A program made the translations under genes and the position numbers. DNA of 64,000 nt from Lachnospiraceae bacterium (GTDB taxonomy: Bacteria; Bacillota; Clostridia; Lachnospirales; Lachnospiraceae), in assembly GCA_022510565.1 (NCBI GenBank), contig JAFLTE010000008.1, forward strand, positions 1 through 64,000. Direction: 5' to 3'. Positions within the stretch are counted from its first letter, which is position 1. Each line of letters opens with the position of its first letter. The notes beneath the pieces were generated by a model. That model did not search any database and was not told where the DNA came from. It was given only the letters and a program-made list of their open reading frames with translations. Shown here in pieces: positions 7,960 through 18,193 of this stretch.

Positions 7960-9363
7960 TTAATAAAACATCACGACAGGAGTTCCTACTTCCGCGCTCT
8001 CGTACAGCTCAACCATAGCATCCCGCGGCGTATTAATGCACCCGTGAGAGCCGTTCGTCTGATAGATGGTTCCGCCGTATTTGCTGCGCCATGACGCATC
8101 GTGTATCCCGATATTACCTTTCACCGGCATCCAGAAATCCACATGCGATGCGTATCCCTCTCCTCTCAGGATACGGTCGGTCTGCTTCAGATACACATAA
8201 TTGACTCCGGAAGGCGTATCCATCTTGCGGGAAGTGTTGCCGGTCACAATAGGTGTGGCAATTTTCTGCACCCCGTCCACATAGTAGTACATCATCTGCT
8301 CTCCCATGTCCACCTCTATATAGGTATTCCCAATGTCATTTCTGCCTTGCGCCCACGCTTTCTGCGTATAGACGGGCTCATGGACTTCCTGTCTTTTTTC
8401 CTGAAATGCCGTGGTCAAATATTCCACTTCCGCAGCACGGTCCATCTTATTACCGTAAATACCGCCTTCCACCGTGACAATCGTCCCCCTGGTGGCCCGG
8501 AACTGTCTGCTGATTCCGACCGTATCATACTCGTCCGCCAGAGCATCTATAAACTCTTCTATGGCATTTTCCCTAAGCTTCAGATTTCCATCCTCATCTG
8601 TCACAAAACTGCCGTCTTCCGCAATCTCAATCCAATCACATACCACCGACGAATCTACGGTAACCTTCTCGTTTCCCATCACATAAACGATATCACACTG
8701 TTGAAACTGCTCTACTTTCTCCCAGATCTCAAGTGTCTCCTGCATCTGTGCTGTCAACGAAAGATCTTGGTAACATCCTTCATCCTCGAGATATATTTCG
8801 GATTCAGACTCCTCAATAGCTTTTATAATCAAAGCTTTTGCTTCATCGACCTGCAAAACATTCATCCGTTCATTCAGGAGTTCATAGCCATGATTTGTCT
8901 TGATAATCGACACCTCACGCTCCTCGTCGGACCGTCCGCTTTCTACAGACAGAAACGGGATTATTTCCAAAACTGCATCCAATGCCTGCCTGTCATAAGA
9001 CACTACAGGTGTCAGTTTGGCGCTGTCACCCTGTTTAAGGCTCTCAATCCACATCCACGGATTCTGGCGCTTCTGATAGATTTCAAGGGCTGTGACAAAG
9101 TCAAATTGATAATTGATTTGTTCAGTAGTTATCAGATAAGAATTGCCGTCTTTGTCATAGACTGTAATGCCTTCGTACGCAAAGTTCTGCACAAGGTCCG
9201 CATTCACCTCCTGAATACTTCTCCCCGTGCAGTACACATCATTAATCCACGTCCCGTAAGCAAATGCGTTGTGGTAGTAAATGGCCAGTCCGATGTATGT
9301 TCCCATCAGACTGACCAGAATAATACATAATATAATTACCAGGTGTTTTATAAATGTTTTCAT
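7960..9363 (-). CDS. Membrane-anchored L,D-transpeptidase (YkuD) with peptidoglycan-binding repeats
   Basis: The product is a 467-residue enzyme that should make 3-3 cross-links in, or otherwise transpeptidate, peptidoglycan. An N-terminal membrane anchor (residues about 7-30) is followed by a 250-residue region resembling the PG_binding_4 repeats found ahead of clostridial YkuD domains. The C-terminal YkuD domain (about 345-467) has GIHDASW and the catalytic signature SHGCINTP, with His440 and Cys442. The protein is extracytoplasmic and tethered. It lies 57 bp after ilvB in the same direction and may be partly read through from the ilv operon, although it has no metabolic link to it. The enzyme class is secure; the exact cell-wall role is not. 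Confidence 0.92.
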   Translation of the reverse strand: MKTFIKHLVIILCIILVSLMGTYIGLAIYYHNAFAYGTWINDVYCTGRSIQEVNADLVQNFAYEGITVYDKDGNSYLITTEQINYQFDFVTALEIYQKRQNPWMWIESLKQGDSAKLTPVVSYDRQALDAVLEIIPFLSVESGRSDEEREVSIIKTNHGYELLNERMNVLQVDEAKALIIKAIEESESEIYLEDEGCYQDLSLTAQMQETLEIWEKVEQFQQCDIVYVMGNEKVTVDSSVVCDWIEIAEDGSFVTDEDGNLKLRENAIEEFIDALADEYDTVGISRQFRATRGTIVTVEGGIYGNKMDRAAEVEYLTTAFQEKRQEVHEPVYTQKAWAQGRNDIGNTYIEVDMGEQMMYYYVDGVQKIATPIVTGNTSRKMDTPSGVNYVYLKQTDRILRGEGYASHVDFWMPVKGNIGIHDASWRSKYGGTIYQTNGSHGCINTPRDAMVELYESAEVGTPVVMFY

Positions 9364-9420
9364 AAGATGTTTCCGGTCACCTTAATTTCAAGTCCTCTTT
9401 CGTACTATATGCTGCAGTGT

Positions 9421-11103
9421 TTATCCGTTTGACTGCGCCAAATCCTTGGCATCAAAAGCTTCGCTGATAGGCGCTCCGGCAGGAACCATGGGAAATACCT
9501 TGTCATCTTCCGGAATAATACAATCCAGCAGAACCGGTCTCTTCATGGCAATCGCCTTCTCAAGCGCCGGTGCCACTTCTTCCTTCTTCGTGACTCTGAT
9601 TGCCTCACACCCCAAACCTTCTGCCACTTTACAGAAATCTACACTGTCATTTAACACGGTCTGCGAATATCTCTTACCGTAGAAAAGAGTCTGCCACTGA
9701 CGAACCATGCCCAGTACATGATTATTGATTACAACCTGAATAATAGGTATGTTGTAACGACTTGCCGTGGCAAGTTCGTTCATGTTCATGCGGAAACAGC
9801 CGTCACCCGCAATATTGATACAAATCTTATCAGGGCATCCCATCTTGGCCCCGATGCATGCACCCAAACCATATCCCATGGTGCCAAGTCCGCCCGAAGT
9901 AAGAAGGGTTCTCGGCATAGAATATTTATAGAATTGCGCGGCCCACATCTGATGCTGCCCCACATCCGTGGTGATTACCGCTTCGCCGCCCGTCACCCTG
10001 TCAATCTCTTCTATAATATAGGGACAGGACAATGCGGAGTCGTCATAAGCCAAAGGATATTTTTCCTTCAACTCCATAATATGGGCAATCCAATCTTTAT
10101 GCTCCTGCTGTGTCAGTTTGTCGTTTATAATTGTCAGAACTTCTTTCAGATCGCCTACAACAGAGACATCCGTACGGATATTCTTATTGATCTCCGCCGC
10201 ATCGATATCAATATGAAGCACTTTGGCATTCTCCGCAAATTTCTGAGGATTACCTACCACACGGTCGGAGAATCTGGCACCCAGCGCAATCAACAGATCA
10301 CATTCACTGACACCAAAGTTGGATGTCTTTGTACCATGCATACCAATCATACCGGTATAGTACGGGTCATGCCCGTCAAAAGCGCCTTTACCCATCAAAG
10401 TGTCACACACGGGCGCATCCGCCTTCTTGGCAAATTCTCTGACTTCCTTATATGCGCCGGAAATCACGGCACCGCCACCCACATAAATAAATGGTTTCTT
10501 CGCTTCCTTAATCAACTGCAATGCGGTTTCAATCATCTGGGACTGATCCTGCTCGTTTACAGGCAGCGCCTCTGCCGACTGCTTTGTGTACTCGCATTGA
10601 TTGGCCGTCACATCCTTAGTGATATCCACCAATACCGGCCCCGGTCTTCCGCTTCTCGCTATTGCAAAAGCTTTGCGCAGCGTATCTGCTAATATGTTGA
10701 CATCCTTTACAATATAACCGTGCTTCGTAATCGGCATGGTCACACCCGCTATATCTACCTCTTGGAAGGAATCTTTTCCGAGTGAGGGAAGATTCACATT
10801 ACAAGTAATCGCCACCATCGGCACGGAATCCATGTACGCCGTGGCAATGCCGGTCACCAGATTGGTTGCACCCGGTCCGCTTGTAGCCAGGCAAACACCA
10901 ACTTTACCTGTCGCTCTGGCATAACCGTCCGCAGCGTGCGCCGCACCCTGCTCATGGGATGTCAAAATATGGGTTATTTCATTACTATGTTGATATAACG
11001 CATCATATACGTTAAGAATTGTTCCTCCCGGATAGCCGAACACGGTATCCACACCCTGCTCCTTCAGGCATTCCACAACAATCTCCGCACCTGTCAATAA
11101 CAT
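9421..11103 (-). CDS. ilvB: Acetolactate synthase, large (catalytic) subunit
   Basis: IlvB condenses two pyruvates, or pyruvate and 2-oxobutyrate, with ThDP, FAD and Mg2+ in valine, leucine and isoleucine synthesis. The N-terminal ThDP half-site is seen in FGYPGGTILNVYDAL with catalytic Glu in HEQGAAHAADGYARATG. The C-terminal ThDP/Mg site runs from GDGCFRMNMNE to VVINN. The length of 560 is normal for biosynthetic AHAS. AGGAGG precedes the ATG. It follows ilvD by 21 bp. The small regulatory subunit IlvN is not present next to it, so it must be encoded elsewhere if the enzyme is feedback regulated. Confidence 0.95.
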   Translation of the reverse strand: MLLTGAEIVVECLKEQGVDTVFGYPGGTILNVYDALYQHSNEITHILTSHEQGAAHAADGYARATGKVGVCLATSGPGATNLVTGIATAYMDSVPMVAITCNVNLPSLGKDSFQEVDIAGVTMPITKHGYIVKDVNILADTLRKAFAIARSGRPGPVLVDITKDVTANQCEYTKQSAEALPVNEQDQSQMIETALQLIKEAKKPFIYVGGGAVISGAYKEVREFAKKADAPVCDTLMGKGAFDGHDPYYTGMIGMHGTKTSNFGVSECDLLIALGARFSDRVVGNPQKFAENAKVLHIDIDAAEINKNIRTDVSVVGDLKEVLTIINDKLTQQEHKDWIAHIMELKEKYPLAYDDSALSCPYIIEEIDRVTGGEAVITTDVGQHQMWAAQFYKYSMPRTLLTSGGLGTMGYGLGACIGAKMGCPDKICINIAGDGCFRMNMNELATASRYNIPIIQVVINNHVLGMVRQWQTLFYGKRYSQTVLNDSVDFCKVAEGLGCEAIRVTKKEEVAPALEKAIAMKRPVLLDCIIPEDDKVFPMVPAGAPISEAFDAKDLAQSNG

Positions 11104-11124
11104 TCTTATTTCCTCCTGCTCTTC

Positions 11125-12798
11125 TTAACTGTTCTTAGGCATTTCCAAAACTGCTCCTCTGTTGCCGCTTGTCACCATCTCACGGTATCTGGCAAGATAA
11201 CCGCTTGTCACTTCCGGCTGTCTGGGCTGCCATTTTTCTTTTCTAGCCGCCATCTCTTCATCGGACACTTTTAGATCCAGCTTCATATTAGGAATATCGA
11301 TACTGATAATATCTCCCTCTTCTACAAGCGCAATAGGACCACCTACAGCCGCTTCGGGTGATACATGCCCTATAGACGCACCGCGGGATGCACCGGAGAA
11401 CCTGCCGTCCGTAATAAGCGCTACTTTGGAGCCAAGCCCCATACCTGCAATGGCGGAAGTAGGATTGAGCATCTCTCTCATACCCGGACCGCCTTTAGGT
11501 CCTTCATAGCGAATAACCACTACATCACCTTCTTTAATCTTTCCGCCCTTGATGGCTGCAATGGCATCTTCCTCGCATTCAAATACCCGCGCAGGGCCCT
11601 CGTGCACCATCATCTCTTCCACTACAGCAGAGCGTTTCACAACACTTCCGTCCGGTGCAAGATTTCCTTTTAATACGGCAAGACCTCCGGTCTTACTGTA
11701 TGGATTGTCAACCGTTCTAATAACATCCGTATTTTTATTAACCGCATTCTTGATATTCTCACCGACAGTCTCGCCTGTCACAGTCATGCAGTCCGTGTGA
11801 AGAAGCCCGATGTCTGCCAGTTCTTTCATAACGGCGTAAACACCTCCCGCCTCATTCAAATCCTCCATATAGGTAGGACCTGCCGGAGCCAGGTGACACA
11901 GATTCGGTGTTTTCTCGCTGATTTCATTGGCATAGGCAATATCAAAATCAAAACCAATCTCATGTGCAATTGCCGGAAGATGCAGCATGGAGTTAGTGGA
12001 ACATCCCAGTGCCATATCTACCGTAAGCGCATTTAATATAGCATCCTTTGTCATAATGTCTCTGGGACGTATGTTTTTCTCTAACAATTTCATGACAGCC
12101 ATTCCTGCGTGCTTCGCCAATTTAATTCTCTCAGAATAAACAGCGGGGATGGTGCCGTTGCCCCTAAGACCCATTCCGAGCACTTCCGTCAGGCAGTTCA
12201 TGGAGTTTGCGGTATACATACCGGAACATGAGCCGCATGTAGGGCAGGTTTTTTCCTCGAATTCTCTAAGTTCTTCGTCGCTTATCATTCCTGCGGCATG
12301 GGAACCCACAGCCTCAAACATGGAAGAAAGACTTGTCTTCTTGCCATGTACATGACCGGCCAGCATGGGACCGCCGGAGACAAACACAGTCGGAACATTA
12401 ATACGCGCTGCCGCCATCAGAAGACCCGGCACATTCTTATCACAGTTGGGTACCATAACAAGAGCGTCAAACTGATGCGCCAATGCCATACATTCTGTGG
12501 AATCAGCAATCAAATCTCTGGTTACCAGAGAATATTTCATACCGATGTGTCCCATGGCAATACCATCGCAGACCGCGATTGCCGGGAACACAACCGGAAC
12601 GCCTCCCGCCTCAGCCACACCCAGTTTTACAGCGTTGACAATCTTATCCAGATTCATATGTCCGGGAACAATCTCATTATAGGAGCTGACAATGCCGACC
12701 ATCGGCTTACCCATCTCCTCCTCGGTGAATCCCAGTGCATTGAACAAACTTCTGTGAGGTGCCTGTTGTACACCTGCTTTGACATTATCACTTCTCAT
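11125..12798 (-). CDS. ilvD: Dihydroxy-acid dehydratase
   Basis: IlvD dehydrates 2,3-dihydroxy-isovalerate and -methylvalerate to the 2-keto acids, using an Fe-S cluster and Mg2+. Cluster and active-site motifs are visible: [32 protein letters not shown] and the C-terminal [21 protein letters not shown]. The length of 557 is typical. A clear AAGGAGA Shine-Dalgarno precedes ATG. It sits between the membrane glycosyltransferase and ilvB, with short spacers on both sides, so leuB to ilvB look like one transcript. Confidence 0.96.
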   Translation of the reverse strand: MRSDNVKAGVQQAPHRSLFNALGFTEEEMGKPMVGIVSSYNEIVPGHMNLDKIVNAVKLGVAEAGGVPVVFPAIAVCDGIAMGHIGMKYSLVTRDLIADSTECMALAHQFDALVMVPNCDKNVPGLLMAAARINVPTVFVSGGPMLAGHVHGKKTSLSSMFEAVGSHAAGMISDEELREFEEKTCPTCGSCSGMYTANSMNCLTEVLGMGLRGNGTIPAVYSERIKLAKHAGMAVMKLLEKNIRPRDIMTKDAILNALTVDMALGCSTNSMLHLPAIAHEIGFDFDIAYANEISEKTPNLCHLAPAGPTYMEDLNEAGGVYAVMKELADIGLLHTDCMTVTGETVGENIKNAVNKNTDVIRTVDNPYSKTGGLAVLKGNLAPDGSVVKRSAVVEEMMVHEGPARVFECEEDAIAAIKGGKIKEGDVVVIRYEGPKGGPGMREMLNPTSAIAGMGLGSKVALITDGRFSGASRGASIGHVSPEAAVGGPIALVEEGDIISIDIPNMKLDLKVSDEEMAARKEKWQPRQPEVTSGYLARYREMVTSGNRGAVLEMPKNS

Positions 12799-12855
12799 AC
12801 TTACCGTCTCCTTTGTTTGTATTATATAACAGCTTATCCAGCCGACTCATTCTCT

Positions 12856-14526
12856 TTACTGATTTTTTATATAAAAGATAAATCTGTTATTCTCATACCC
12901 TGCCTGCATTTGCTCTTCAAGATATTCCGCAGGAATGGTATCCTTGGTCACATAAAACTTCCACCAATCTCCAACGGAGTCCCGCGTCACAAAATAACCT
13001 TCCGGTAAAAGCAAGTCCCTGTCAAGCAGAACACAATCAGCATCTTCAATTACCGTTGTCAACCTGACATTGTTTTCGCTCTCCATATCCAGACCATACA
13101 GATATTTTAGCAGATATTCCTGATCGCAGTCTGCTACGGCAATTCTGCTATACTGTGTTACATCTACAGCACGGTATGCATCCTCTATTGCCGCTTCCCT
13201 GGCACTATACTGCACGTTATAAGACAGTGTGAACAGCAGTACCACACACCAAATACCGCACCAGAGGCTGCCTGCCGCGGCTATATGCCTTTTCGGCTTC
13301 ATAAGTACGGCTCCTTTCCCGAGCAATGGACTTCCCTTAGCCAATAACCGTACAACGCCCTGCCAAAACCATGCAAACGCAATTGCCACAACAACTCCTG
13401 CAAAGGAAAAGACCCTGTGATACGGAAGTGCACATTGGATAATCAGCATAAGCGGAATACACAAGATACTACACACAAGATAAACTGATATAAAATCATC
13501 ACAGCTGTCCTCTTGGTTTTCTGCGAGCTGCTTACTGTCCACTTTACTTTCTCTGATTCTTAAAACAATACTCACTGCAGCAGATGTAACGCATACTATT
13601 AATAACAATGCAAGAATCATCTTCCCGCCTGTATAATATTCATTCAACAGATAACCCAGCCAGTCTACAAGCCGTCTTAGATATCCTGCCCGCGATACAC
13701 TCTGTATATAGGGTGTGGCAAGCATATAGTCAATACCTGTCTTTAATGCCGTAAAAGGTGCCCGCATCAAAACATCTGCGTGACTCATACCGTAATAGGC
13801 GCTGTCCTGCGACTTTACGAGCAGATTGGAGCCGATGGCGAGCCACACAATACTATATATCCCCACAGTGAATACCGCACTGATAAGCGATGTCAGAATC
13901 AAAAGCCACAGTCGCTTATATTTTCCGCGCATAAGTAGTATAAATCCACCGACCAGACAGACCGGCACCACCACATACACACTGCTTGGTATGGCGTAGA
14001 GTGCCACGACCAGAGAAATGCCGAATACAACATAATATTTAACCTTGTCTTTACCTTCCGATATCAGACATAGCAGCATATTTAAAGCTGCCAGATAGCA
14101 AAACGTCACAAGTGCGTAGCCCCTGCCCTGAACCGCCAGTTGATTAACCATTTTCATGCCGGCAAAACAAAATACCGGGATTAAAGCCATTCCACGCTCG
14201 AAACATTTCCTGCCGATCCGAAAAAGCAGTACAAGACTGCCAATACTGCTAAGATAAGAGATGCCGCGCAAAGAAACGGCAGAATTACCAAAAATGGTAA
14301 GGCAGGCCGAAAGCATAGAATAACACATGTGATTATTAGGAAGCGGCCAATGAATTGCGGCATATACCGGTCCTCTGCTGATAAAATAGTAGTAGGTGTA
14401 CAGTTCGTCATACCACGGCGTCAAGGCAAACATACGCCAACCGTAATAAACAGCCATACCTGTCAGAAATAATAAAAAAACGATTGTTTCTCTATCCGGT
14501 TTATGCCATCTGTATTTCTGTCCCAT
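12856..14526 (-). CDS. Polytopic GT-C type glycosyltransferase (PMT/ArnT-like)
   Basis: This 556-residue integral membrane protein has roughly ten to twelve hydrophobic segments. The first extracytoplasmic loop after TM1 carries TPWYDELYTYYY, the Asp-Glu pair typical of GT-C lipid-linked sugar transferases (GT39/ArnT/dolichyl-P-mannose type). NWPLPNN-like residues and a membrane-distal C-terminal domain (about residues 440-556) follow. Such enzymes move sugar from a polyprenyl phosphate donor to a protein or envelope glycan; donor and acceptor cannot be told from sequence. It is embedded between leuB (26 bp) and ilvD (57 bp), an odd place for an envelope enzyme. Confidence 0.75.
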   Translation of the reverse strand: MGQKYRWHKPDRETIVFLLFLTGMAVYYGWRMFALTPWYDELYTYYYFISRGPVYAAIHWPLPNNHMCYSMLSACLTIFGNSAVSLRGISYLSSIGSLVLLFRIGRKCFERGMALIPVFCFAGMKMVNQLAVQGRGYALVTFCYLAALNMLLCLISEGKDKVKYYVVFGISLVVALYAIPSSVYVVVPVCLVGGFILLMRGKYKRLWLLILTSLISAVFTVGIYSIVWLAIGSNLLVKSQDSAYYGMSHADVLMRAPFTALKTGIDYMLATPYIQSVSRAGYLRRLVDWLGYLLNEYYTGGKMILALLLIVCVTSAAVSIVLRIRESKVDSKQLAENQEDSCDDFISVYLVCSILCIPLMLIIQCALPYHRVFSFAGVVVAIAFAWFWQGVVRLLAKGSPLLGKGAVLMKPKRHIAAAGSLWCGIWCVVLLFTLSYNVQYSAREAAIEDAYRAVDVTQYSRIAVADCDQEYLLKYLYGLDMESENNVRLTTVIEDADCVLLDRDLLLPEGYFVTRDSVGDWWKFYVTKDTIPAEYLEEQMQAGYENNRFIFYIKNQ

Positions 14527-14552
14527 CCGCGTATTCCTGCTATATTTCCATC

Positions 14553-15638
14553 CTATTTAATACGTTCTGCCAGCAAATCTCCCATCTGCTTACAACCCAC
14601 CTGAGTGCATCCGTCCGACATAATGTCAACAGTGCGGTAACCATCCTTTAAAACCTGTTTGACTGCATTCTCAACATCGTCTGCCTCGTTATCCAAATCA
14701 AAACTGTAGCGCAGCATCATAGCCGCGGAAAGTATTGTGGCTATAGGATTCGCCACATCCTTGCCCGCAATGTCCGGCGCGGAACCGTGACTGGGCTCAT
14801 ACAATCCGAATTTCGTGTCATTCAGCGACGCGGATGCAAGCATACCGATAGAGCCTGTCACCATACTTGCTTCGTCGGACAAAATATCCCCAAACATATT
14901 CTCAGTCAAAATCACATCAAACTGCGCCGGGTCTTTGACAAGCTGCATTGCACAATTATCCACCAGCATATGCTCCAAAGTCACTTCCGGATAATCTTTG
15001 GCAACCTCCTCCACAACACTTCGCCACAATCTGGATGAATCCAGCACATTCGCCTTATCCACACTGGTTACTTTCTTCCTTCTCTTCATGGCAATATCAA
15101 AGCCTTTTACGGCAATTCTTCGAATCTCATTCTCATCGTACACAAGTGTATCCACGGCTTTTCTCACGCCGTTTTCCTCAGTAGTTTTGCGCTCGCCGAA
15201 ATACAATCCTCCGGTCAGCTCACGCATAATCATCATGTCAAAGCCCGCCTCGGAAATTTCTTCTTTTAACGGACACGCACCTTTTAACTCACTATATAGT
15301 ACCGCAGGTCTTAAATTTGCAAACAGATTCAATGCTTTTCTGATGCCAAGAAGTCCTGCCTCAGGTCTTAAATTCGGAGGAAGTTTGTACCACGGGGATG
15401 TAGTCGTATCTCCGCCGATAGAGCCCATCAGCACCGCATCCGCACTCTTCGCCGTCGCAATCGCCTCCTCGGTCAGGGGTACGCCGTGCACATCTATGGA
15501 CGCGCCACCCATCAAAATGTCGGTATAATGCATGGTATGTCCGTATTTAGTCGCTATCACATCCAAAACTTTCTTAGCTTCCGCCACAATCTCCGGTCCG
15601 ATTCCGTCCCCCGGAATACACGTAATATTTAAGTCCAT
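14553..15638 (-). CDS. leuB: 3-isopropylmalate dehydrogenase
   Basis: LeuB oxidatively decarboxylates 3-isopropylmalate with NAD in leucine synthesis. The N-terminus [17 protein letters not shown] and the later [21 protein letters not shown] motif ([15 protein letters not shown]) are characteristic, with [16 protein letters not shown] near the NAD site. The start is placed at [10 protein letters not shown] (361 residues) because GTGAGGA lies just upstream; a further 14 codons of open frame precede it but add nothing conserved and overlap the leader. leuA, leuC and leuD are not in the window. It is the first gene of the leuB-GT-ilvD-ilvB group. Confidence 0.96.
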   Translation of the reverse strand: MDLNITCIPGDGIGPEIVAEAKKVLDVIATKYGHTMHYTDILMGGASIDVHGVPLTEEAIATAKSADAVLMGSIGGDTTTSPWYKLPPNLRPEAGLLGIRKALNLFANLRPAVLYSELKGACPLKEEISEAGFDMMIMRELTGGLYFGERKTTEENGVRKAVDTLVYDENEIRRIAVKGFDIAMKRRKKVTSVDKANVLDSSRLWRSVVEEVAKDYPEVTLEHMLVDNCAMQLVKDPAQFDVILTENMFGDILSDEASMVTGSIGMLASASLNDTKFGLYEPSHGSAPDIAGKDVANPIATILSAAMMLRYSFDLDNEADDVENAVKQVLKDGYRTVDIMSDGCTQVGCKQMGDLLAERIK

Positions 15639-15686
15639 ACTTTTATCCTCACTTCTATGCTTATTACCGTAAAATATCACTTATAT

Positions 15687-15715
15687 ATCATAGTATATTC
15701 TCTAATAAATTTCAA
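15687..15715 (-). promoter_or_regulatory. SigA-type promoter of leuB-ilv operon
   Basis: TTGAAA (15710-15715), 17 bp, TATGAT (15687-15692). The -10 is only about 50 bp before leuB, so the leader is too short for a T-box or leader-peptide attenuator. Control, if any, would be by a DNA-binding repressor. Confidence 0.65.
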
Positions 15716-15758
15716 TAATAAAGTCAGGCTTCATAATTATACACTGCAGCAAACAAAA

Positions 15759-15786
15759 CAAAGGCGAACCAAATATGGTCCGCCTT
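15759..15786 (-). terminator. Terminator of the acidic lipoprotein gene
   Basis: On the minus strand AAGGCGGACC...GGTTCGCCTT (15761-15786) forms a hairpin followed by TGTTTTGTTT. It lies 40 bp beyond the lipoprotein stop codon and upstream of the leuB promoter. Confidence 0.7.
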
Positions 15787-15827
15787 CAATATCATATGTT
15801 ATTAAATCTTCGAATCATTAATACCGC

Positions 15828-16430
15828 TTAGTCGGCTGTAAAAGTCTTCTCCGCCATTACATTGCCGTCGGGATCGGTATAACGAATTGTAACTGTGCAA
15901 GTAGCGTCTCCTTCAAGGATAGAGTCAAACTGTGCTGCCTGTGTTTTGAACTGATCACCCTGTGTCTCAAGTGCCTCTGCAAGACCGTCAGCCATCTCAT
16001 CTGTAAGATAATCGCTGTCTGTAATCATGAAAATCATAACAAAGTCATTACCGGACACTTCATAGGAAAGAGAGATACCATCCTCACTCATTGCCTCTAA
16101 CATGCTGTCATACATATCCTTTAAAGTCGGGTCAGTAAAATAATCTTCCAATGTCTGGGCATCTGCGAGAGAAGATTCCTCTTCCTCTTCCTCTTCTTCG
16201 TCCTCGTCCACAACTTCCGGAGCCTCTGTTTCTTCTTCCTCAGCGTCGTTTACTTCTTTCTCTTCCTCTTTCTCCTCTTCAGCTTCGGGTGCAGATACAT
16301 CTTCCTGTGTATCCGTATCCTCTACAGCAGATGTACTTTTGCTGTCATCGGAACCGCCACAAGCCGTAACGGATAATGTGAGTGCCATAGCTGCTGCACA
16401 TGCAAGAAATTTCAATGTTCTTCTCTTCAT
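15828..16430 (-). CDS. Acidic secreted lipoprotein (DUF4854-like)
   Basis: The 200-residue product has a lipoprotein signal peptide with lipobox SVTAC (Cys24), then a low-complexity linker of about 70 residues made almost wholly of Asp, Glu, Ala and Ser. The C-terminal globular part (about 93-200; TLEDYFTDPTLKDMYDSML, VSGNDFVMIFMITDS) resembles what I recall as DUF4854, a family common in Lachnospiraceae and of unknown function. It should be tethered on the outer face of the membrane. It has its own strong promoter and terminator, so it is monocistronic. The DUF assignment is from memory. Confidence 0.75.
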   Translation of the reverse strand: MKRRTLKFLACAAAMALTLSVTACGGSDDSKSTSAVEDTDTQEDVSAPEAEEEKEEEKEVNDAEEEETEAPEVVDEDEEEEEEEESSLADAQTLEDYFTDPTLKDMYDSMLEAMSEDGISLSYEVSGNDFVMIFMITDSDYLTDEMADGLAEALETQGDQFKTQAAQFDSILEGDATCTVTIRYTDPDGNVMAEKTFTAD

Positions 16431-16497
16431 AATATTTTCCTCCTCTTGCCCATTAAGGGCTTATACCATAATAATATGTTACATCAAACAACACGTG

Positions 16498-16526
16498 ATT
16501 TTACATGATGTAATGTGTTTTGTCAA
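16498..16526 (-). promoter_or_regulatory. Strong promoter with embedded palindrome, acidic lipoprotein gene
   Basis: TTGACA (16521-16526), 17 bp, TAAAAT (16498-16503) on the minus strand. The spacer contains the palindrome TTACATGATGTAA (16501-16513) and a further TTACATC half-site lies just downstream (around 16480). The palindrome touches the -10, the position of a classical repressor operator. Confidence 0.65.
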
Positions 16527-16579
16527 TATATTAACGCGAAATTAATATACTTAAACTAAACTAAAAACACCGAATCCAC

Positions 16580-16903
16580 TTACTCGCCATCCGGCTTTTC
16601 AATCCGCGCGACCGCAGATTTCTGCATCGGAATACGACAGTTCTTGTTGCTGCCGAACTCGACGATGATTGTATCATCCGTAATATCAATCACAATGCCG
16701 TAAAAACCGCTTGTCGTCAGCACAACATCACCTACAGCCATCTCAGAAAGCATTGCAGAAACTCTCTTCTGCTCCTTTTTCTGGGGACGATACAAAGCAA
16801 AATAAAAGAACGCCCCAATGATCACAACATAAAAAACAGTAATAAAAATGCCGCCGCCTGCGCCTACTGCCGCTGACTCGTCAGCCGTCAATAAAATATT
16901 CAT
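16580..16903 (-). CDS. yajC: Sec translocase accessory subunit YajC
   Basis: YajC associates with SecDF in the Sec translocon. The 107-residue protein has one N-terminal membrane helix (about 17-38), the conserved FYFALYRPQKKEQKR segment straight after it, and the small beta domain with GDVVLTTSGFYGIV. GGAGG precedes ATG. It follows tgt by about 150 bp, the usual tgt-yajC order. secD/secF are not adjacent in the window. Confidence 0.93.
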   Translation of the reverse strand: MNILLTADESAAVGAGGGIFITVFYVVIIGAFFYFALYRPQKKEQKRVSAMLSEMAVGDVVLTTSGFYGIVIDITDDTIIVEFGSNKNCRIPMQKSAVARIEKPDGE

Positions 16904-17050
16904 CTGTCATTCCTCCATATCTTTATGCACTCTGCATCACGCCGATACAGCGCTTCAACGCCGTGCAATCTACTGCATATCATACACAAAACAATATAAG
17001 AAAACAAGCTTTTTCTTCTATAAATATATGAAAATATAAGATTTTGTGGA

Positions 17051-18193
17051 TTAATGCTGCGTCCCCACGCCGGACTGCATACTTTCCAGCTTTCTTTTCT
17101 TGTAGGATGCAAATTCGTCATCCTCCAATGCCTGCCTGATTTCTTCCATCATTGTATTATAAAAGTATAGGTTGTGCAGGACACACAACCGCATACCCAG
17201 CATCTCTTTTGCCTTGAGCAAATGTCTGATATACGCCCGGGAATATCTCGCACATGCAGGACAGCCACAGCCCTCCTCAATCGGTCTGTCATCCAATTCA
17301 TATTTTGCATTAAAAAGATTGATCTTACCGTAATTGGTATACAGATGTCCGTGTCTGCCGTTTCTGGTCGGATATACACAGTCAAAGAAATCCACCCCCC
17401 GCTCCACGGCCTCCAATATATTAGCCGGCGTACCTACCCCCATTAAGTAAGTAGGTTTATCCTGAGGCAGATATGGAACTGTCTCTTCTATAACATGATA
17501 CATCTCCTCATGACTCTCACCCACCGCGAGTCCACCTATTGCATAACCGTCACAGCCAAGCTCCGCAATTCTTTTGGCATGCTCGATTCTGATATCATCA
17601 TAAACGGCTCCCTGATTTATGCCGAAAAGAAGCTGCTTTTTATTGATGGTATCCTCCAAACCGTTCAAACGCATCATCTCCTTCCGACAGCGCTCCAGCC
17701 ATCTGGTCGTACGCGCCACGGAAGCCTCCACATATCGTCTGTCCGCCACACTGGACGGACATTCGTCAAACGCCATGGCTATGGTAGATGCGAGATTTGA
17801 CTGAATCTGCATACTCTCCTCCGGACCCATAAAGATTTTTCTGCCATCAACATGGGAGTGAAAATAGACACCTTCCTCCTTAATTTTGCGAAGACTCGCC
17901 AGAGAAAAAACCTGAAAACCTCCCGAATCCGTTAGAATCGGCTTGTTCCATGACATAAATTTATGTAAACCACCCAATTGTTTTATTATCTTGTCACCGG
18001 GACGCACATGCAGATGATATGTATTAGACAACTGGACCTGTGTCTTAATCTCCTCTAAATCCTGCGTGGAAACGGCCCCCTTGATTGCCGCCACCGTGCC
18101 CACATTCATAAATACGGGCGTTTGGATGATACCGTGTACCGTCTCCAACTGCGCCCGCTTCGCTCTGTCTTCTGTTTTGATAATTTTATACAT
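17051..18193 (-). CDS. tgt: tRNA-guanine transglycosylase
   Basis: Tgt exchanges G34 of GUN-anticodon tRNAs for preQ1 on the way to queuosine. Visible motifs are the catalytic-Asp region LTDSGGFQVFSL, GINQGAVYDDIR, GYAIGGLAVGE, VYPTRNGRHG, and the zinc site CGCPACARYSRAYIRHLL with a more distal His. The length of 380 is normal. Its ATG overlaps the TAA of the upstream VanY gene by one base (TAATG), which suggests translational coupling. Confidence 0.96.
   Translation of the reverse strand: MYKIIKTEDRAKRAQLETVHGIIQTPVFMNVGTVAAIKGAVSTQDLEEIKTQVQLSNTYHLHVRPGDKIIKQLGGLHKFMSWNKPILTDSGGFQVFSLASLRKIKEEGVYFHSHVDGRKIFMGPEESMQIQSNLASTIAMAFDECPSSVADRRYVEASVARTTRWLERCRKEMMRLNGLEDTINKKQLLFGINQGAVYDDIRIEHAKRIAELGCDGYAIGGLAVGESHEEMYHVIEETVPYLPQDKPTYLMGVGTPANILEAVERGVDFFDCVYPTRNGRHGHLYTNYGKINLFNAKYELDDRPIEEGCGCPACARYSRAYIRHLLKAKEMLGMRLCVLHNLYFYNTMMEEIRQALEDDEFASYKKRKLESMQSGVGTQH

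Noticed and set aside
8101..9330. 409-codon open frame on the plus strand
   Set aside because: Antisense to the L,D-transpeptidase, whose SHGC motif is unmistakable; no ribosome site or recognisable domain.
9718..10692. 324-codon open frame on the plus strand
   Set aside because: Antisense to ilvB with its ThDP motifs; composition typical of a reverse-strand shadow.
15638..15730. T-box or leader-peptide attenuator ahead of leuB
   Set aside because: The -10 box is only about 50 bp from the start codon; there is no room for a T-box and no Leu-rich leader frame.
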